This document shows, in pieces, positions 53,935 to 62,691 of a stretch of 64,000 bases of DNA. A program made the translations under genes and the position numbers. The DNA lies in contig NZ_LN831303.1 in the NCBI RefSeq assembly GCF_001488575.1, positions 186,001 through 250,000 of the forward strand, in the 5' to 3' direction. The notes under the pieces were generated by a model. It saw only the letters and a list, made by a program, of their open reading frames with translations. It ran no database searches and had not been told where the DNA came from. The DNA is from Halobacterium hubeiense. GTDB lineage: Archaea; Halobacteriota; Halobacteria; Halobacteriales; Halobacteriaceae. Numbering within the stretch: position 1 is the first letter of the stretch; each line of letters begins with the position of its first letter.

Positions 53935-55035
53935 ATGGCCGTCAGTCAACCAATCAACAGTAGGCGAGATATGCTCTCTATCTTCGATGCTCGTCTCCAG
54001 AACACGCAGTCCGACTTGTTGGAAGACACTCGTCTAGAATTCGGCCGGAACATGCTCAAGACGGCCATCATCGAAAGTAATATCTCTCCGAATCAAGCCC
54101 TGCAGAGTGAGATTATCGACGAGGTTCACGAGGTCGAGGAAGACCTCTGGATGACTAAGACTGAGACCACCGAGGGCGAGGGCTGGCTGTTTCTCGACTG
54201 CTACCACGAGCGGCTCTGGAGTGTGTACTCGCTCGCAGAATCTACGATTTTCAATAGCGCGATTGACTCTCTATTGAAGAGTGAAGGCGGAGGATTAGAC
54301 CGCCTCTGGCTCCCAACCAACGAGGTCGAACAAATCGGCGACATGGGTGACTTCGAGGGCATCAAAATCGGCTTTGCAGCCGACGAAGTGTTCCCGCAAA
54401 CATTCGTCGAGGAGAACTTCGAGTTCACGGATCTCTCGATTGATGGGTCCGGCCCGAACTCGAACCATCTCTACAAGATTCTGAAATCCACAGACGAGAT
54501 TCAGGACTTCATCTCCCTGTCCAGCATCAAAATCAGACGAGAGGAAGAAGACGAATTCGTACGCGAGCGAATTACGAACGAGGGGGCGTTCACGACGAGA
54601 GGAGGGACCGATATTCGTCTCCATCTCTCTACGGTCGGGCGGATTAAGGACCAATATGAACGCCTTCTCGGTGCCGTCGAGCAAAATCACCTCATCGGAG
54701 CTGACGACCAAGAGAACGGAGGGCGTGCACGCGGCTCGCCAGTCGTTATTCGGTTCAGTAAACCAGTCCCGGATATCGAGGAATTCCTTTCTCACGTCGT
54801 GAATGCTCAAGACCCGTTCCGGCTGTGGGGCCACGTGAGACAGACCAGCGAAGAGGGATACAAAGTCGATGGCGTCGACGCTCACAACGGAGATAAGATA
54901 GCCATCGAGATGTCTCCCGAGTGGCTTCGTCTATACCTATACGGGGACGCGTGCGGCAATACCGCCCTCCGTCTATTTACTAATATCCAACACTATTACG
55001 ACCCTGCGGCTGAATTGGTTATTGACGATGTATGA
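53935..55035 (+). CDS. unknown protein, first gene of a candidate defence pair
   Basis: 366 residues; no recognised family, signal peptide or transmembrane helix. The N-terminal ~80 residues are helical (SIFDARLQNTQSDLLEDTRL). The middle is alpha/beta (TETTEGEGWLFLDCYHERLW, SLAESTIFNSAIDSLLKSEG). Later come VVIRFSKPVPDIEEFLSHVV and DKIAIEMSPEWLRLYLYGDA. Its end overlaps the PD-(D/E)XK-like gene by 8 bp (ATGTATGA), implying a fixed partnership. The pair lies between direct repeats, next to repressor, membrane and restriction-like genes. Lower GC than housekeeping genes in the window. Confidence 0.7.
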   Translation: MAVSQPINSRRDMLSIFDARLQNTQSDLLEDTRLEFGRNMLKTAIIESNISPNQALQSEIIDEVHEVEEDLWMTKTETTEGEGWLFLDCYHERLWSVYSLAESTIFNSAIDSLLKSEGGGLDRLWLPTNEVEQIGDMGDFEGIKIGFAADEVFPQTFVEENFEFTDLSIDGSGPNSNHLYKILKSTDEIQDFISLSSIKIRREEEDEFVRERITNEGAFTTRGGTDIRLHLSTVGRIKDQYERLLGAVEQNHLIGADDQENGGRARGSPVVIRFSKPVPDIEEFLSHVVNAQDPFRLWGHVRQTSEEGYKVDGVDAHNGDKIAIEMSPEWLRLYLYGDACGNTALRLFTNIQHYYDPAAELVIDDV

Positions 55036-55966
55036 GGTCTCGTGGCACACACATCAAATCAATCTCTGGATTGCGTTAACCAAATTCCAGCCCACCTTCT
55101 CAGCCAGTCTTGAACAGCTCGGGTACGAGTGCGACGTCATCGAGGACCACCTATACCTCCACAACGAGGAGGGAGAGGACGTAATCCATCCGGATGTTGT
55201 TCTGACTTCAGAAGAAGACGAACACTCGCTCATCGTGGACTGCAAGTCTGAGGAAGTAAGTCAGGACCAGATTCGGCGCTATCTCCGAATGGATGGCAAT
55301 GAGGACCAACTCGTTATTCAGGGTCTCGTAAGTGGTGTTGATCCGGCAATTTCAGCGGAGACAGCACTCTCCTCATTTTCTGATTTGACGAGCGAGGACA
55401 TCCCGAGCGAAATCGCGTTGGTTCATTTCGATGTGGACCCGACGAGCGGGATGGCAATCTGGAATCTGGACGGGCACGAATTCGATAATTCTGCCGTCGA
55501 GAATCTCTTCCCGATTAACGCCCAGCCGAGCGAACCTCTTCCTACTGGGCACTATCCGTTCGACATCTACGAAGGGGATAAGGTGGCCATGGTCGCCGGT
55601 GTATTCAGCGCGGTGGTCTCGCTTGCAATGAAACAAGGCGAATACTCAATTGAAGATATTCTCGACCGCGCGCATCCGTATTGGGACAAACTGGGTGACC
55701 AGAAACAGGAGGCACTCTGGGAACGAACGAAGATCATCCACCTTGAACTGCGTGATGCAGGCCTCGACCAGTATATAGAGAGAATCGCAGGAACTCAAGG
55801 TAGGGAGTGGCGGCGGACGTCGGCAACTATTCAGGCGATTCATCGCGAGACCGAATACTACGTTGACCACGTGCTTGACGATTTACCTCAATCCCGTCTG
55901 GACCATCAAGAATGGGCCGCAGACTCCTCTAAAATAGATGGGGAATCAGGAACGGTTGATGACTGA
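55028..55966 (+). CDS. PD-(D/E)XK-like nuclease, second gene of a candidate defence pair
   Basis: 312 residues from ATG 55028, overlapping the upstream gene by 8 bp (a TTG at 55022 is an alternative). Nuclease-type core IHPDVVLTSEEDEHSLIVDC followed by KSEEVSQDQIRRYLRMDGNE: D, then D-x-K, and a downstream Gln helix, as in Holliday-resolvase-like and restriction-endonuclease folds. The C-terminal ~130 residues include a helical domain (EYSIEDILDRAHPYWDKLGD). Its stop lies inside the right-hand direct repeat. DNA cleavage as effector is an inference from the motif. Confidence 0.72.
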   Translation: MYEVSWHTHQINLWIALTKFQPTFSASLEQLGYECDVIEDHLYLHNEEGEDVIHPDVVLTSEEDEHSLIVDCKSEEVSQDQIRRYLRMDGNEDQLVIQGLVSGVDPAISAETALSSFSDLTSEDIPSEIALVHFDVDPTSGMAIWNLDGHEFDNSAVENLFPINAQPSEPLPTGHYPFDIYEGDKVAMVAGVFSAVVSLAMKQGEYSIEDILDRAHPYWDKLGDQKQEALWERTKIIHLELRDAGLDQYIERIAGTQGREWRRTSATIQAIHRETEYYVDHVLDDLPQSRLDHQEWAADSSKIDGESGTVDD

Positions 55967-56062
55967 CTACCGAGCGGGGAGTTCCGCCGAAGTCCTCCAT
56001 CGCTGGTTCAGTTGCTACCGTTCACGGATAACGGCAGGGCCTGGTTAGGGATAAGTAGAGAG
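55961..56062 (+). repeat. direct repeat flanking the nuclease module, right copy
   Basis: Begins GACTGACTACCGAGC and ends with the core GTTCACGGATAACGGCAGG, GCCTGGTTAGGGATAAG, TAGAGAG. See the left copy at 53603. The following 190 bp up to the next gene are AT-rich and non-coding. Confidence 0.75.
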
Positions 56063-56253
56063 CCGCGAGGAGCGGAAACTCTTTGAACGATGAATTCCCA
56101 TTCTCAGGCATATAAGCGGTCGAAATAGGAGGATAGAGGAGACAACGGAAAAACGAACGGATATGGAGAGTGCTACTTCCCATACCTCGTAACAAGGGGA
56201 AGATGACGCGGATACTTGTCAGGTAATAAATAGGGTCAGTGATATGCTTAACT

Positions 56254-57912
56254 ATGGAATACGATAAACTAACGCGAGAGAGATTAGCATTCGATTTCTC
56301 TCTGTTACTCCTGGCATTTGTTATCGCGGTCTCGCTTGCCTGCATTTTCAAATATTCTCCCGGCGATGAAGCCACCGCACTCGCACAAACCCTTGCCACT
56401 GCTCAAGCAACCATCTTCGCGATTGTATTCTCGGTCATAATCCTTGCTGCGCAGCTGTCGACAGGACAGTACGCACCCCGTATGGCATATCTCATCCGGT
56501 CAGACGGAGCCTTCTTGAAAACATCCGGGCTCTTTATCGGCTCTATTGGCACTGACGTTTTCATGATTTACTCGATTGGTGGCTTTGGTGACTTTGCGTC
56601 CCGAGCGCTCATGTACTTCGCTGGTATCTTAGCTGGATTATCCGTATACGGCCTGATTTTACACACTGATTATATATTGAGACAGACGACACCAGAGGGT
56701 GTTTGGGACAGGCTTAGTCGTAGTTTAGAACCTGAATCCGTTACAATCGCAGCCCGAGAGGCAGACAATAACCCTTCGAATCCGGACCCGTATACAACGC
56801 CGGTCTCCGTTTTGCGTTCGCTGATCTCAGAGCGGGATGAGCCTGCTATTGAACTCGGATTTAACGTCATAACCGACCAAACTACAAAACTCATCCAATC
56901 TACACCACCCTCGGATCTTGACGAAGGTACGCCGATTAGTAGGACTATTTCCACCCTCTTGGAACAACGTCTGCCGCATCTCACAGTCATGTCGACAGAT
57001 GAAGATCAACCGACTGTAGCGAAGAAATCATTAAAATCTATCCGGCTAATCAGTATTGAGGCAGCTCACACATCACTTGGTGCTCCGACTCTGTCTGGTA
57101 TTCATGGAACCACGAGCCCTATATCAGATATTAGAGCAGATGATACAGGGTATCAAGTAAGATCCAACTGCGAGAGGAATAGCCGGGAGATTGTAGAAGT
57201 CGCTGCTGAAGAGGGGCTTCACAAGTCTGCTGGGGAGGGATCTCTTCTAACCAGTTGGCGCATCGCTTCCTCGATAGAAAAATACCGGAATATCAAACAG
57301 GTCGACGCTGCTGCGACAAACTATCTTTTGGGATTGTCTTCTCGAATCCAAGCTACCCAGGACAACACTAATGCAACAAGTCTGAATGGCATATCTTGGT
57401 CATCACCACAGCCACGAAATTCTCCGAATAAATATTCGTCCGTGAAAGCGTTGCGAGACTATTATGTATCGTTCACCGAGGTTGCCGGAGAAGCACTCCG
57501 AGTAGAAGTGAATGTCCAGGATACCATTATAAATTGGAATTCTATTTCGGCGGGGCTGGGTAGCATCTTATCGCGTACTGAAAAGTGCCCATTTCCAGGA
57601 TACCATCATCAGTGGGTTGCAGTCGCAATCTACCTTCAATATATTAGAGCCCAAACTTCGAATTCGGTGATGGATGGGTATTCGTTTAATGGGCGGAATT
57701 TTGTCCAGAAGAAGGACCACGACAAGACCATCGGGAAACTACTGAACGGGGATATACCGATTGAAGATTATTTCTCGTTTGTTCGACTTCAGGACCCTAC
57801 CGTGATTCGAAAGACGGGCACTCATCAACAAGTTCTCCAAAATCCCTCAGAAGAGTTTTCTGAGTGGCTTAAAATCCGAGCGCGATCAGCGAGAATTGGA
57901 TACATAATATAG
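56254..57912 (+). CDS. DUF2254-like membrane protein
   Basis: 552 residues from ATG 56254. Four hydrophobic helices in the first ~140 residues (FDFSLLLLAFVIAVSLACIF, TIFAIVFSVIILAAQLSTGQ, LKTSGLFIGSIGTDVFMIYS, FAGILAGLSVYGLILHTDYI) include the AQLSTGQYAPRMAYLIRSD block typical of DUF2254. A ~400-residue soluble C-terminal part follows. Unlike most genes here its codon use is AT-leaning. May be a membrane effector of the neighbouring nuclease module or independent. Confidence 0.75.
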   Translation: MEYDKLTRERLAFDFSLLLLAFVIAVSLACIFKYSPGDEATALAQTLATAQATIFAIVFSVIILAAQLSTGQYAPRMAYLIRSDGAFLKTSGLFIGSIGTDVFMIYSIGGFGDFASRALMYFAGILAGLSVYGLILHTDYILRQTTPEGVWDRLSRSLEPESVTIAAREADNNPSNPDPYTTPVSVLRSLISERDEPAIELGFNVITDQTTKLIQSTPPSDLDEGTPISRTISTLLEQRLPHLTVMSTDEDQPTVAKKSLKSIRLISIEAAHTSLGAPTLSGIHGTTSPISDIRADDTGYQVRSNCERNSREIVEVAAEEGLHKSAGEGSLLTSWRIASSIEKYRNIKQVDAAATNYLLGLSSRIQATQDNTNATSLNGISWSSPQPRNSPNKYSSVKALRDYYVSFTEVAGEALRVEVNVQDTIINWNSISAGLGSILSRTEKCPFPGYHHQWVAVAIYLQYIRAQTSNSVMDGYSFNGRNFVQKKDHDKTIGKLLNGDIPIEDYFSFVRLQDPTVIRKTGTHQQVLQNPSEEFSEWLKIRARSARIGYII

Positions 57913-57946
57913 TGGTTCCACTGCGGCAGTTGGTTGAGCGCTTGAC

Positions 57947-58171
57947 AAGATCGGCGTTGATGCTGGGCCTCGCAACTGCTACACGAAACAAGATTGCATC
58001 GAAGCGCTGCAGGAAGGTGAGGAAGAACTCGGCGAAGAGCCCACCCAGCACTCGTACCAGCGGCTCGATATCCTTCCATCCGCGGCTACGATTCAGTCGC
58101 GATTCAGCTCTTGGAAAGCAGCGAAAGCCGAAACGGACGTTATCGCGCGGAGCGTTCGGAATTGGATATAG
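57947..58171 (+). pseudogene. homing-endonuclease-associated repeat remnant
   Basis: One repeat unit is readable: NCYTKQDCIEALQEGEEELG, then PTQHSYQRLDILPSAATIQS, RFSSWKAAKAE. This follows the pattern of homing-endonuclease-associated repeats found beside HNH domains. The frame has no start and ends after NWI, so only a fragment survives. Confidence 0.6.
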
Positions 58172-58221
58172 AAGACCCGCTATTCAATTTCGTTCCTCGC
58201 CCTTGGAGCAAGGTTGATGGA

Positions 58222-58569
58222 CTACAGTACGTCGTGGTCATCGGAGGCTTCGATGTCGCCGTCCCACTGGTCGGCGGCACGAAGAATTCCGTAACGCCGC
58301 TCCGCAATTCCAGTCATCCGACTATCGAGGGTATCTACGTAGTCAGCCAGCTGTTCCTCTGACTCAATCACATAATAGCCGTTGGTGTTGGAGGCAATCG
58401 GGATTCCCTCCATTAGGAGTTCGCGGACAATCTCCCGAGTTTGCGGGAACGAACCAACCGAATCAACGTCTACCTGCTCGTTGATTTCTCGGGATGAAAT
58501 TGCGTTGCTTGGTCCCTTGGCTTCTAAGATGAGTTGTTTAATTTCCTCCCTCGCGGGATCAGACGACAT
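58222..58569 (-). CDS. phage-type winged-helix protein
   Basis: 115 residues. IKQLILEAKGPSNAISSREI, then VGSFPQTREIVRELLMEGIP, IASNTNGYYVIESEEQLADY, then LDSRMTGIAERRYGILRAAD. The order (helix, wHTH, SNxxGYY strand, C-terminal helix with RxxGIxxR) is typical of phage-encoded wHTH regulators or helicase-loader-like proteins. Leftward, with the next small gene 70 bp upstream. Confidence 0.65.
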   Translation of the reverse strand: MSSDPAREEIKQLILEAKGPSNAISSREINEQVDVDSVGSFPQTREIVRELLMEGIPIASNTNGYYVIESEEQLADYVDTLDSRMTGIAERRYGILRAADQWDGDIEASDDHDVL

Positions 58570-58639
58570 ATAGAGGTGTACTGACGATTATCCTATAAAT
58601 CTAGGTCCGGAAGCGAAAGTAAATAGAACAGAAAACGGA

Positions 58640-58861
58640 CTACAGGTCGAACTTCTGCTCGTAGTAATGAGACCCCAGCTCGCACTTCAACCTTCGTGCC
58701 AGCGTGAGATTACCGGCCTTCTCGGCTGCCTGAATTGCGGATTCGAGAGCAGCATCTAACTCCGCATTTTCCTCATCATCGTACTCTCGATCTTCCGGCA
58801 GCTCAAGGTCACTCGCGTCCTCAATGGATTCCGGGAGCGAGCTGGTGTCTACCGTAGCCAT
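58640..58861 (-). CDS. small acidic hypothetical protein
   Basis: 73 residues from ATG 58861. Acidic N-terminal half (ESIEDASDLELPEDREYDDE) and a helical C-terminus (LESAIQAAEKAGNLTLARRL, KCELGSHYYEQKF). Unknown. Likely in one leftward unit with the phage-type wHTH gene. Confidence 0.55.
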   Translation of the reverse strand: MATVDTSSLPESIEDASDLELPEDREYDDEENAELDAALESAIQAAEKAGNLTLARRLKCELGSHYYEQKFDL

Positions 58862-58994
58862 ATCTATAGTGTATAATCTCACCGTGATAATTGTTCGGAT
58901 TTACTAGACTAGTTGAGGAGGAATGTCTGTCTCGCTGTAGCGAAATCACTTTGATCTCTGGCTTGCCACATAGGGGTTACATCGGTAAATCCAC

Positions 58995-59723
58995 ATGTAT
59001 CAGTATGAGGCGGTCGCGAAGGTGATGGAGGACAACGGCGGGTACGCGACGCTCAAACACCTCTACGAGCACGCGCCGCACGTCGAGGGGAGCGAGTGGG
59101 GAACGAAGACGCCGAACGCGAGCATCCGCCGCATCGTCCAGCGCCGGGACGAATTCTTCAAACTCAAGCCCGGTCTCTGGGCACTCGAAGCCCACCGTGA
59201 GGACCTACCCGACCACTTGACCACGGAGGACGTTGACGACGATCAGCAAGCCGAGTATAATCACTCGTACTTCCAAGGATTGCTCGCGGAGGTCGGGAAT
59301 ATGCGCGTGGCCGACACGTGGATTCCCGCCCAAGACAAGAACCAGAAGTTCCTCGACCGGACGCTCGGCGACGTCCGCACGTTCGACGAGATACCCGAGT
59401 TCAGCTACGAGCGAATGGTGCGCCGAGCTCGGACCGTCGACGTCGTCTGGTTCAACGACCGCCAGATGCCACACAGCCTCCTGGAAGTCGAGTTCTCGAC
59501 GGACTTCCAGAACTCTCTCCACAAGTTCCTCGACCTGCAGGACTACTACGCAAACTTCGTCATCGTCGCGGACGAGACGCGGAAAGACCAGTTCGAGAAG
59601 CGCCTCGACCAGACCGGGTTCGCGCCGATTCGCGACCGCGTTGACTTCCTGAACTTCGAGGAAGTATCGACACTCCACTCCGCGACCAACGACGCGAATC
59701 CAGTGGTCCAGCGTATTACCTGA
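58995..59723 (+). CDS. wHTH plus PD-(D/E)XK-like restriction-endonuclease-type protein
   Basis: 242 residues. The N-terminal ~75 residues form an HTH of the kind fused to restriction enzymes (YQYEAVAKVMEDNGGYATLK, TPNASIRRIVQRRDEFFKLK, PGLWAL). The C-terminal half has RRARTVDVVWFNDRQMPHSL followed by LEVEFSTDFQNSLHKFLDLQ: Asp, then E-x-E in place of D/E-x-K, and FVIVADE. It faces the truncated type IIG methylase gene, 17 bp between stops. Probably a DNA-targeting defence enzyme; the usual Lys is absent, so activity is uncertain. Confidence 0.72.
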   Translation: MYQYEAVAKVMEDNGGYATLKHLYEHAPHVEGSEWGTKTPNASIRRIVQRRDEFFKLKPGLWALEAHREDLPDHLTTEDVDDDQQAEYNHSYFQGLLAEVGNMRVADTWIPAQDKNQKFLDRTLGDVRTFDEIPEFSYERMVRRARTVDVVWFNDRQMPHSLLEVEFSTDFQNSLHKFLDLQDYYANFVIVADETRKDQFEKRLDQTGFAPIRDRVDFLNFEEVSTLHSATNDANPVVQRIT

Positions 59724-59740
59724 GTTTTCGCGCCGCGCGC

Positions 59741-60334
59741 TCACTCGGCGACGGTCTCCTCGACGATTCCGATTTCCTCCTCAGTGAGCCCGTAGAGTTC
59801 GTAGACGATTTCGTCAATGAGGTCGTCCGTTCGCTCGATTTCCTCCTCCAGTTCTTCGGCGCGTTCTTTCGTCTCGATGTAGCTCTCCAGGCCTTCGCGA
59901 ACGTCGTCGACGGCGGGGAGCGTGAGCCCCCGCAGGCGATCAACCAGCGAGTTAGTCTTCGTGGCGTAGTCCTGGAACTCTGCGAACCCGTCGGCTTCGT
60001 TGACGGCGACCGGGACGAATGCCTCGATGAGGTCGGCTTCGGTCTTGGTGAGGTCCGTGATGCGAAGCGCAGGAAGCGGGTCCGTTTCTGTGTACCCCCA
60101 TTGGTCGGTCTCGTAGGCGTCTTCGTCGTCGGGCTTGTAGCGGGCGGTCAGTCGTATCTCGACGGTGTTCTGGGATTCGCGCTTGACGGACGCCTCGCCG
60201 ACGCGGAGGTTCGGCTTCTCCTCGGTGGTTTGCTGTAGAATAGAGTCTGCAGAGCCCTCTGGGGGTTGAGTGAGGCCGATTTCTGAGATAAGTGAATTTT
60301 CGGAATACGAGCCAAAGTAATCTAAAACCGACAT
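59741..60334 (-). pseudogene. 3' remnant of a type IIG restriction-modification (Eco57I/PglX-like) gene
   Basis: 197 codons from ATG 60334. The body matches the C-terminal part of haloarchaeal type IIG methylases: EIRLTARYKPDDEDAYETDQ, WGYTETDPLPALRITDLTKT, EADLIEAFVPVAVNEADGFA, ERTDDLIDEIVYELYGLTEE. Methylase and nuclease domains are missing. Upstream sequence (60335-60620) is AT-rich, the frame stays open but non-homologous, and an IS end begins at 60625. Alternatively a small free-standing protein, which I consider less likely. Confidence 0.6.
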
Positions 60335-61101
60335 ATTTAGTTCCGACTGTGACTTGAGTAGATTGGTTATCCGACCAGCGAGAGTGGAGAGTATATTATA
60401 ATATGTTAATTTCTGTCTTTTCCGCCGGTTCTCTATTTGAACTCCCTTATATCAGTTGTTGTGAATACGGTTTATTTATTCAGTGACGTCGGTAAACCAG
60501 CAGGGTAAATTACATATCTAGTGTTCATCAAATTAATCTCGCTCGGGAATTAACTAGATTATGACTATTGCAATATCCTGATATAGATTTCATACCATTC
60601 AGTATCGTCCATTTTCACGCAAGCGGCTTTGTTGAAATCCTCAACCGGTGATATGTTCTTGGAGCCGTGCTGAATACAGCGCGCATATCTCGCAATCTGA
60701 CTCAGGCCGAATAATCTGCGGAGAAGGTATGCGAATATTGTAACTACTGTTCTTATTCATCAAAATTCAGGCGGAAAAATACCAGCTGAATAGCAATGTC
60801 GACACCAGAAGCGCCAGCTGGACAGTGATCCAAACTTGTCCCGCAAATACGTCATACTAGCCGAAGGTGATGGGAACCTGGGGCCCTCAACGTAGCCGAC
60901 CAAGAACTCGAAAGCAAACGGTATCGACTGGCGATTGGGGCCTTCTTCGCGCTCCTGATCAGAGGTCTCGACTAAAGCGTGATCTCGTTTCTGGTTGCCG
61001 AAGCTCCTGATCCTGCTGGTGCCGGCTCTACGGATATATCAAACTCCATCTCCCTAGATGATTGCTGGAAGGAGACGTAGAACAGGTCCTATTATTCAGT
61101 A
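60335..61101 (+). mobile_element. IS debris with an IS5-type end
   Basis: GGCTTTGTTGAAATCCTCAA at 60625-60644 matches the IS terminus of 40731 and 62630, in the opposite orientation. ACAGCGCGCATATCTCGCAA follows. Downstream, short broken frames (for example VADQELESKRYRLAIGAFFA) are seen but no intact gene. 60335-60620 is AT-rich and empty. Confidence 0.5.
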
Positions 61102-62397
61102 CTACTCCCCGGAGTCTTCTTCTGCTTCTTCTGCAAGCGTGTTTTTCCACATTTCCGGCTCCTCGGTTGGGTCGGTGAAGCGCCGGACCCACACCCGCTG
61201 AATGTCGTGATGCCCGTACTCATTCATCTCGAATACCGGGTCTTCCGACCGATGCCAGTACGCCTCGAGGAACGTACCGGCATTGTCCGAGTTGATCTCA
61301 ACCAGATCGACAACTGGCCAAACGTCCCAGTCACGTTTCGTCAGAAACTGTCCCATCGCATGTTCAAGATGCTCAACCGAGCCATCATAGTTCGCGAGGC
61401 CCGCCAGCTCCGCCGTGTACTCGTACTTGTCTTGGAGTGTGGTTCCCGAGTCCGTCGACTCGATCACCTCTAAATCCGAATCGGGCCCACTACCGACTGC
61501 CACCCCAAACTCGTTAAGCCACGATTCGACCTTGTCGCGCTCTTTTTCTGTGGCATTCGGAGCCAGTATGAGGCGGTTGGTCATCCATTCGGTCGCTGCC
61601 GGTAGCTTCCGAAATGGATCCTCCTCGAGGTCAGGCCGGAACGCGACTGGGGTTCCGTCTGCCGCTGACTCAATGAACCCGTTGTTCGTAAATGGATTAA
61701 CCAGGATTCGGAACTCGATTTCGTCATCGAAGTCTTCGCCTTTGAAGAAGGTGATAGCCGCGTTCCAGCCCGCTGGTTGGTCCTGAGTAGGGTTTTCCTC
61801 CTGCTGATATCTGCAAGTTCCAAACCGGATGTCGCACGTGTCCGTGGTGAACGAGAGGTTCCATTCAGAGGTCTCCGTGATGTTGTCCGGATCGAACCCA
61901 CCGACTTCGTCTTGAATCGCCGGCCGGGACGGCAGGGCGGCAACCAGCTGGCCGACGGTGGTCTCGACCGCACACCCGGATTTCATCTCGTCGTCCTGAG
62001 TGTAGCATTTCCATATGTCGTCTTTCTCTTCGGTGCCGAGTCGCCAGCAGTTGGCGAAGTGCTGGCGGCGGGAGTCACGATGGTACTGGTCGAGCGCCTC
62101 CTGGAATTCTTCGTCGGATGCTACGTCAATGTCTTCGTCCATGCGCTGTCGTTTTCGCATGGAGTCTGCTGCAAGAGCGCCTTTGAGAGAATTGTATCCG
62201 CCAGGATGCTGGAGGATTCCTTCATTCTTGTCGTCGAAGTTCGTGAGGTGGTTGCAGAACAACCCCTCGGTGAAGTACGTCTCAAGCTGCCGTTTTTCGC
62301 TCAGTGAGCGGTAGCGGCGGACAATCATCTGTTGGGAGGGGATGGGTGTGTACTCGGAGGCAGGTTTGCGAGAGGGGTTGAGAAAGATCATACGCAT
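61102..62397 (-). CDS. DUF2971-like protein
   Basis: 431 residues from ATG 62397 (alternatives at 62391 and upstream). Pattern of DUF2971: RRYRSLSEKRQLETYFTEGL, FCNHLTNFDDKNEG, then HFANCWRLGTEEKDDIWKCY, TQDDEMKSGCAVETT. The rest has several alpha/beta blocks (FRPDLEEDPFRKLPAATEWM, TNRLILAPNATEKERDK). DUF2971 proteins are scattered in defence islands; role not established. The gene lies between inverted IS ends (60625 and 62630). Confidence 0.65.
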   Translation of the reverse strand: MRMIFLNPSRKPASEYTPIPSQQMIVRRYRSLSEKRQLETYFTEGLFCNHLTNFDDKNEGILQHPGGYNSLKGALAADSMRKRQRMDEDIDVASDEEFQEALDQYHRDSRRQHFANCWRLGTEEKDDIWKCYTQDDEMKSGCAVETTVGQLVAALPSRPAIQDEVGGFDPDNITETSEWNLSFTTDTCDIRFGTCRYQQEENPTQDQPAGWNAAITFFKGEDFDDEIEFRILVNPFTNNGFIESAADGTPVAFRPDLEEDPFRKLPAATEWMTNRLILAPNATEKERDKVESWLNEFGVAVGSGPDSDLEVIESTDSGTTLQDKYEYTAELAGLANYDGSVEHLEHAMGQFLTKRDWDVWPVVDLVEINSDNAGTFLEAYWHRSEDPVFEMNEYGHHDIQRVWVRRFTDPTEEPEMWKNTLAEEAEEDSGE

Positions 62398-62577
62398 ACC
62401 TCTATAGGAGACCATAATAACAATTTGTTTCCAGATAATCGGAGAGCGTCGGTCGTCCGCAGGTCACGCGGTTATTTAGAAGCGATTTTCCATAGCGGAC
62501 TAGTTGCCTACCCCTGTTGACATCTGTCCCAGAGGCCAAGTAATCTCACATCCCAGAAAGCGCCTTGATGCATACAC

Positions 62578-62630
62578 GCTCTGTATCTCGCACGCAATTT
62601 GTATCAGTTTCTAAGGATTTTAACAGAGCC
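62578..62630 (-). repeat. 53-bp solo IS end, copy 2
   Basis: CTCTGTATCTCGCAC, 10 variable bases, TATCAGTTTC and on the minus strand a terminus GGCTCTGTTAAAATCC. Same length as 42714-42766. Forms the right boundary of the interval that starts with the opposed end at 60625. Confidence 0.65.
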
Positions 62631-62691
62631 ACGAAAGCAAAGTTGATATAGAGGATAATTTTGGAAAAGCACTCAGTCCTGTCAGACGGTT

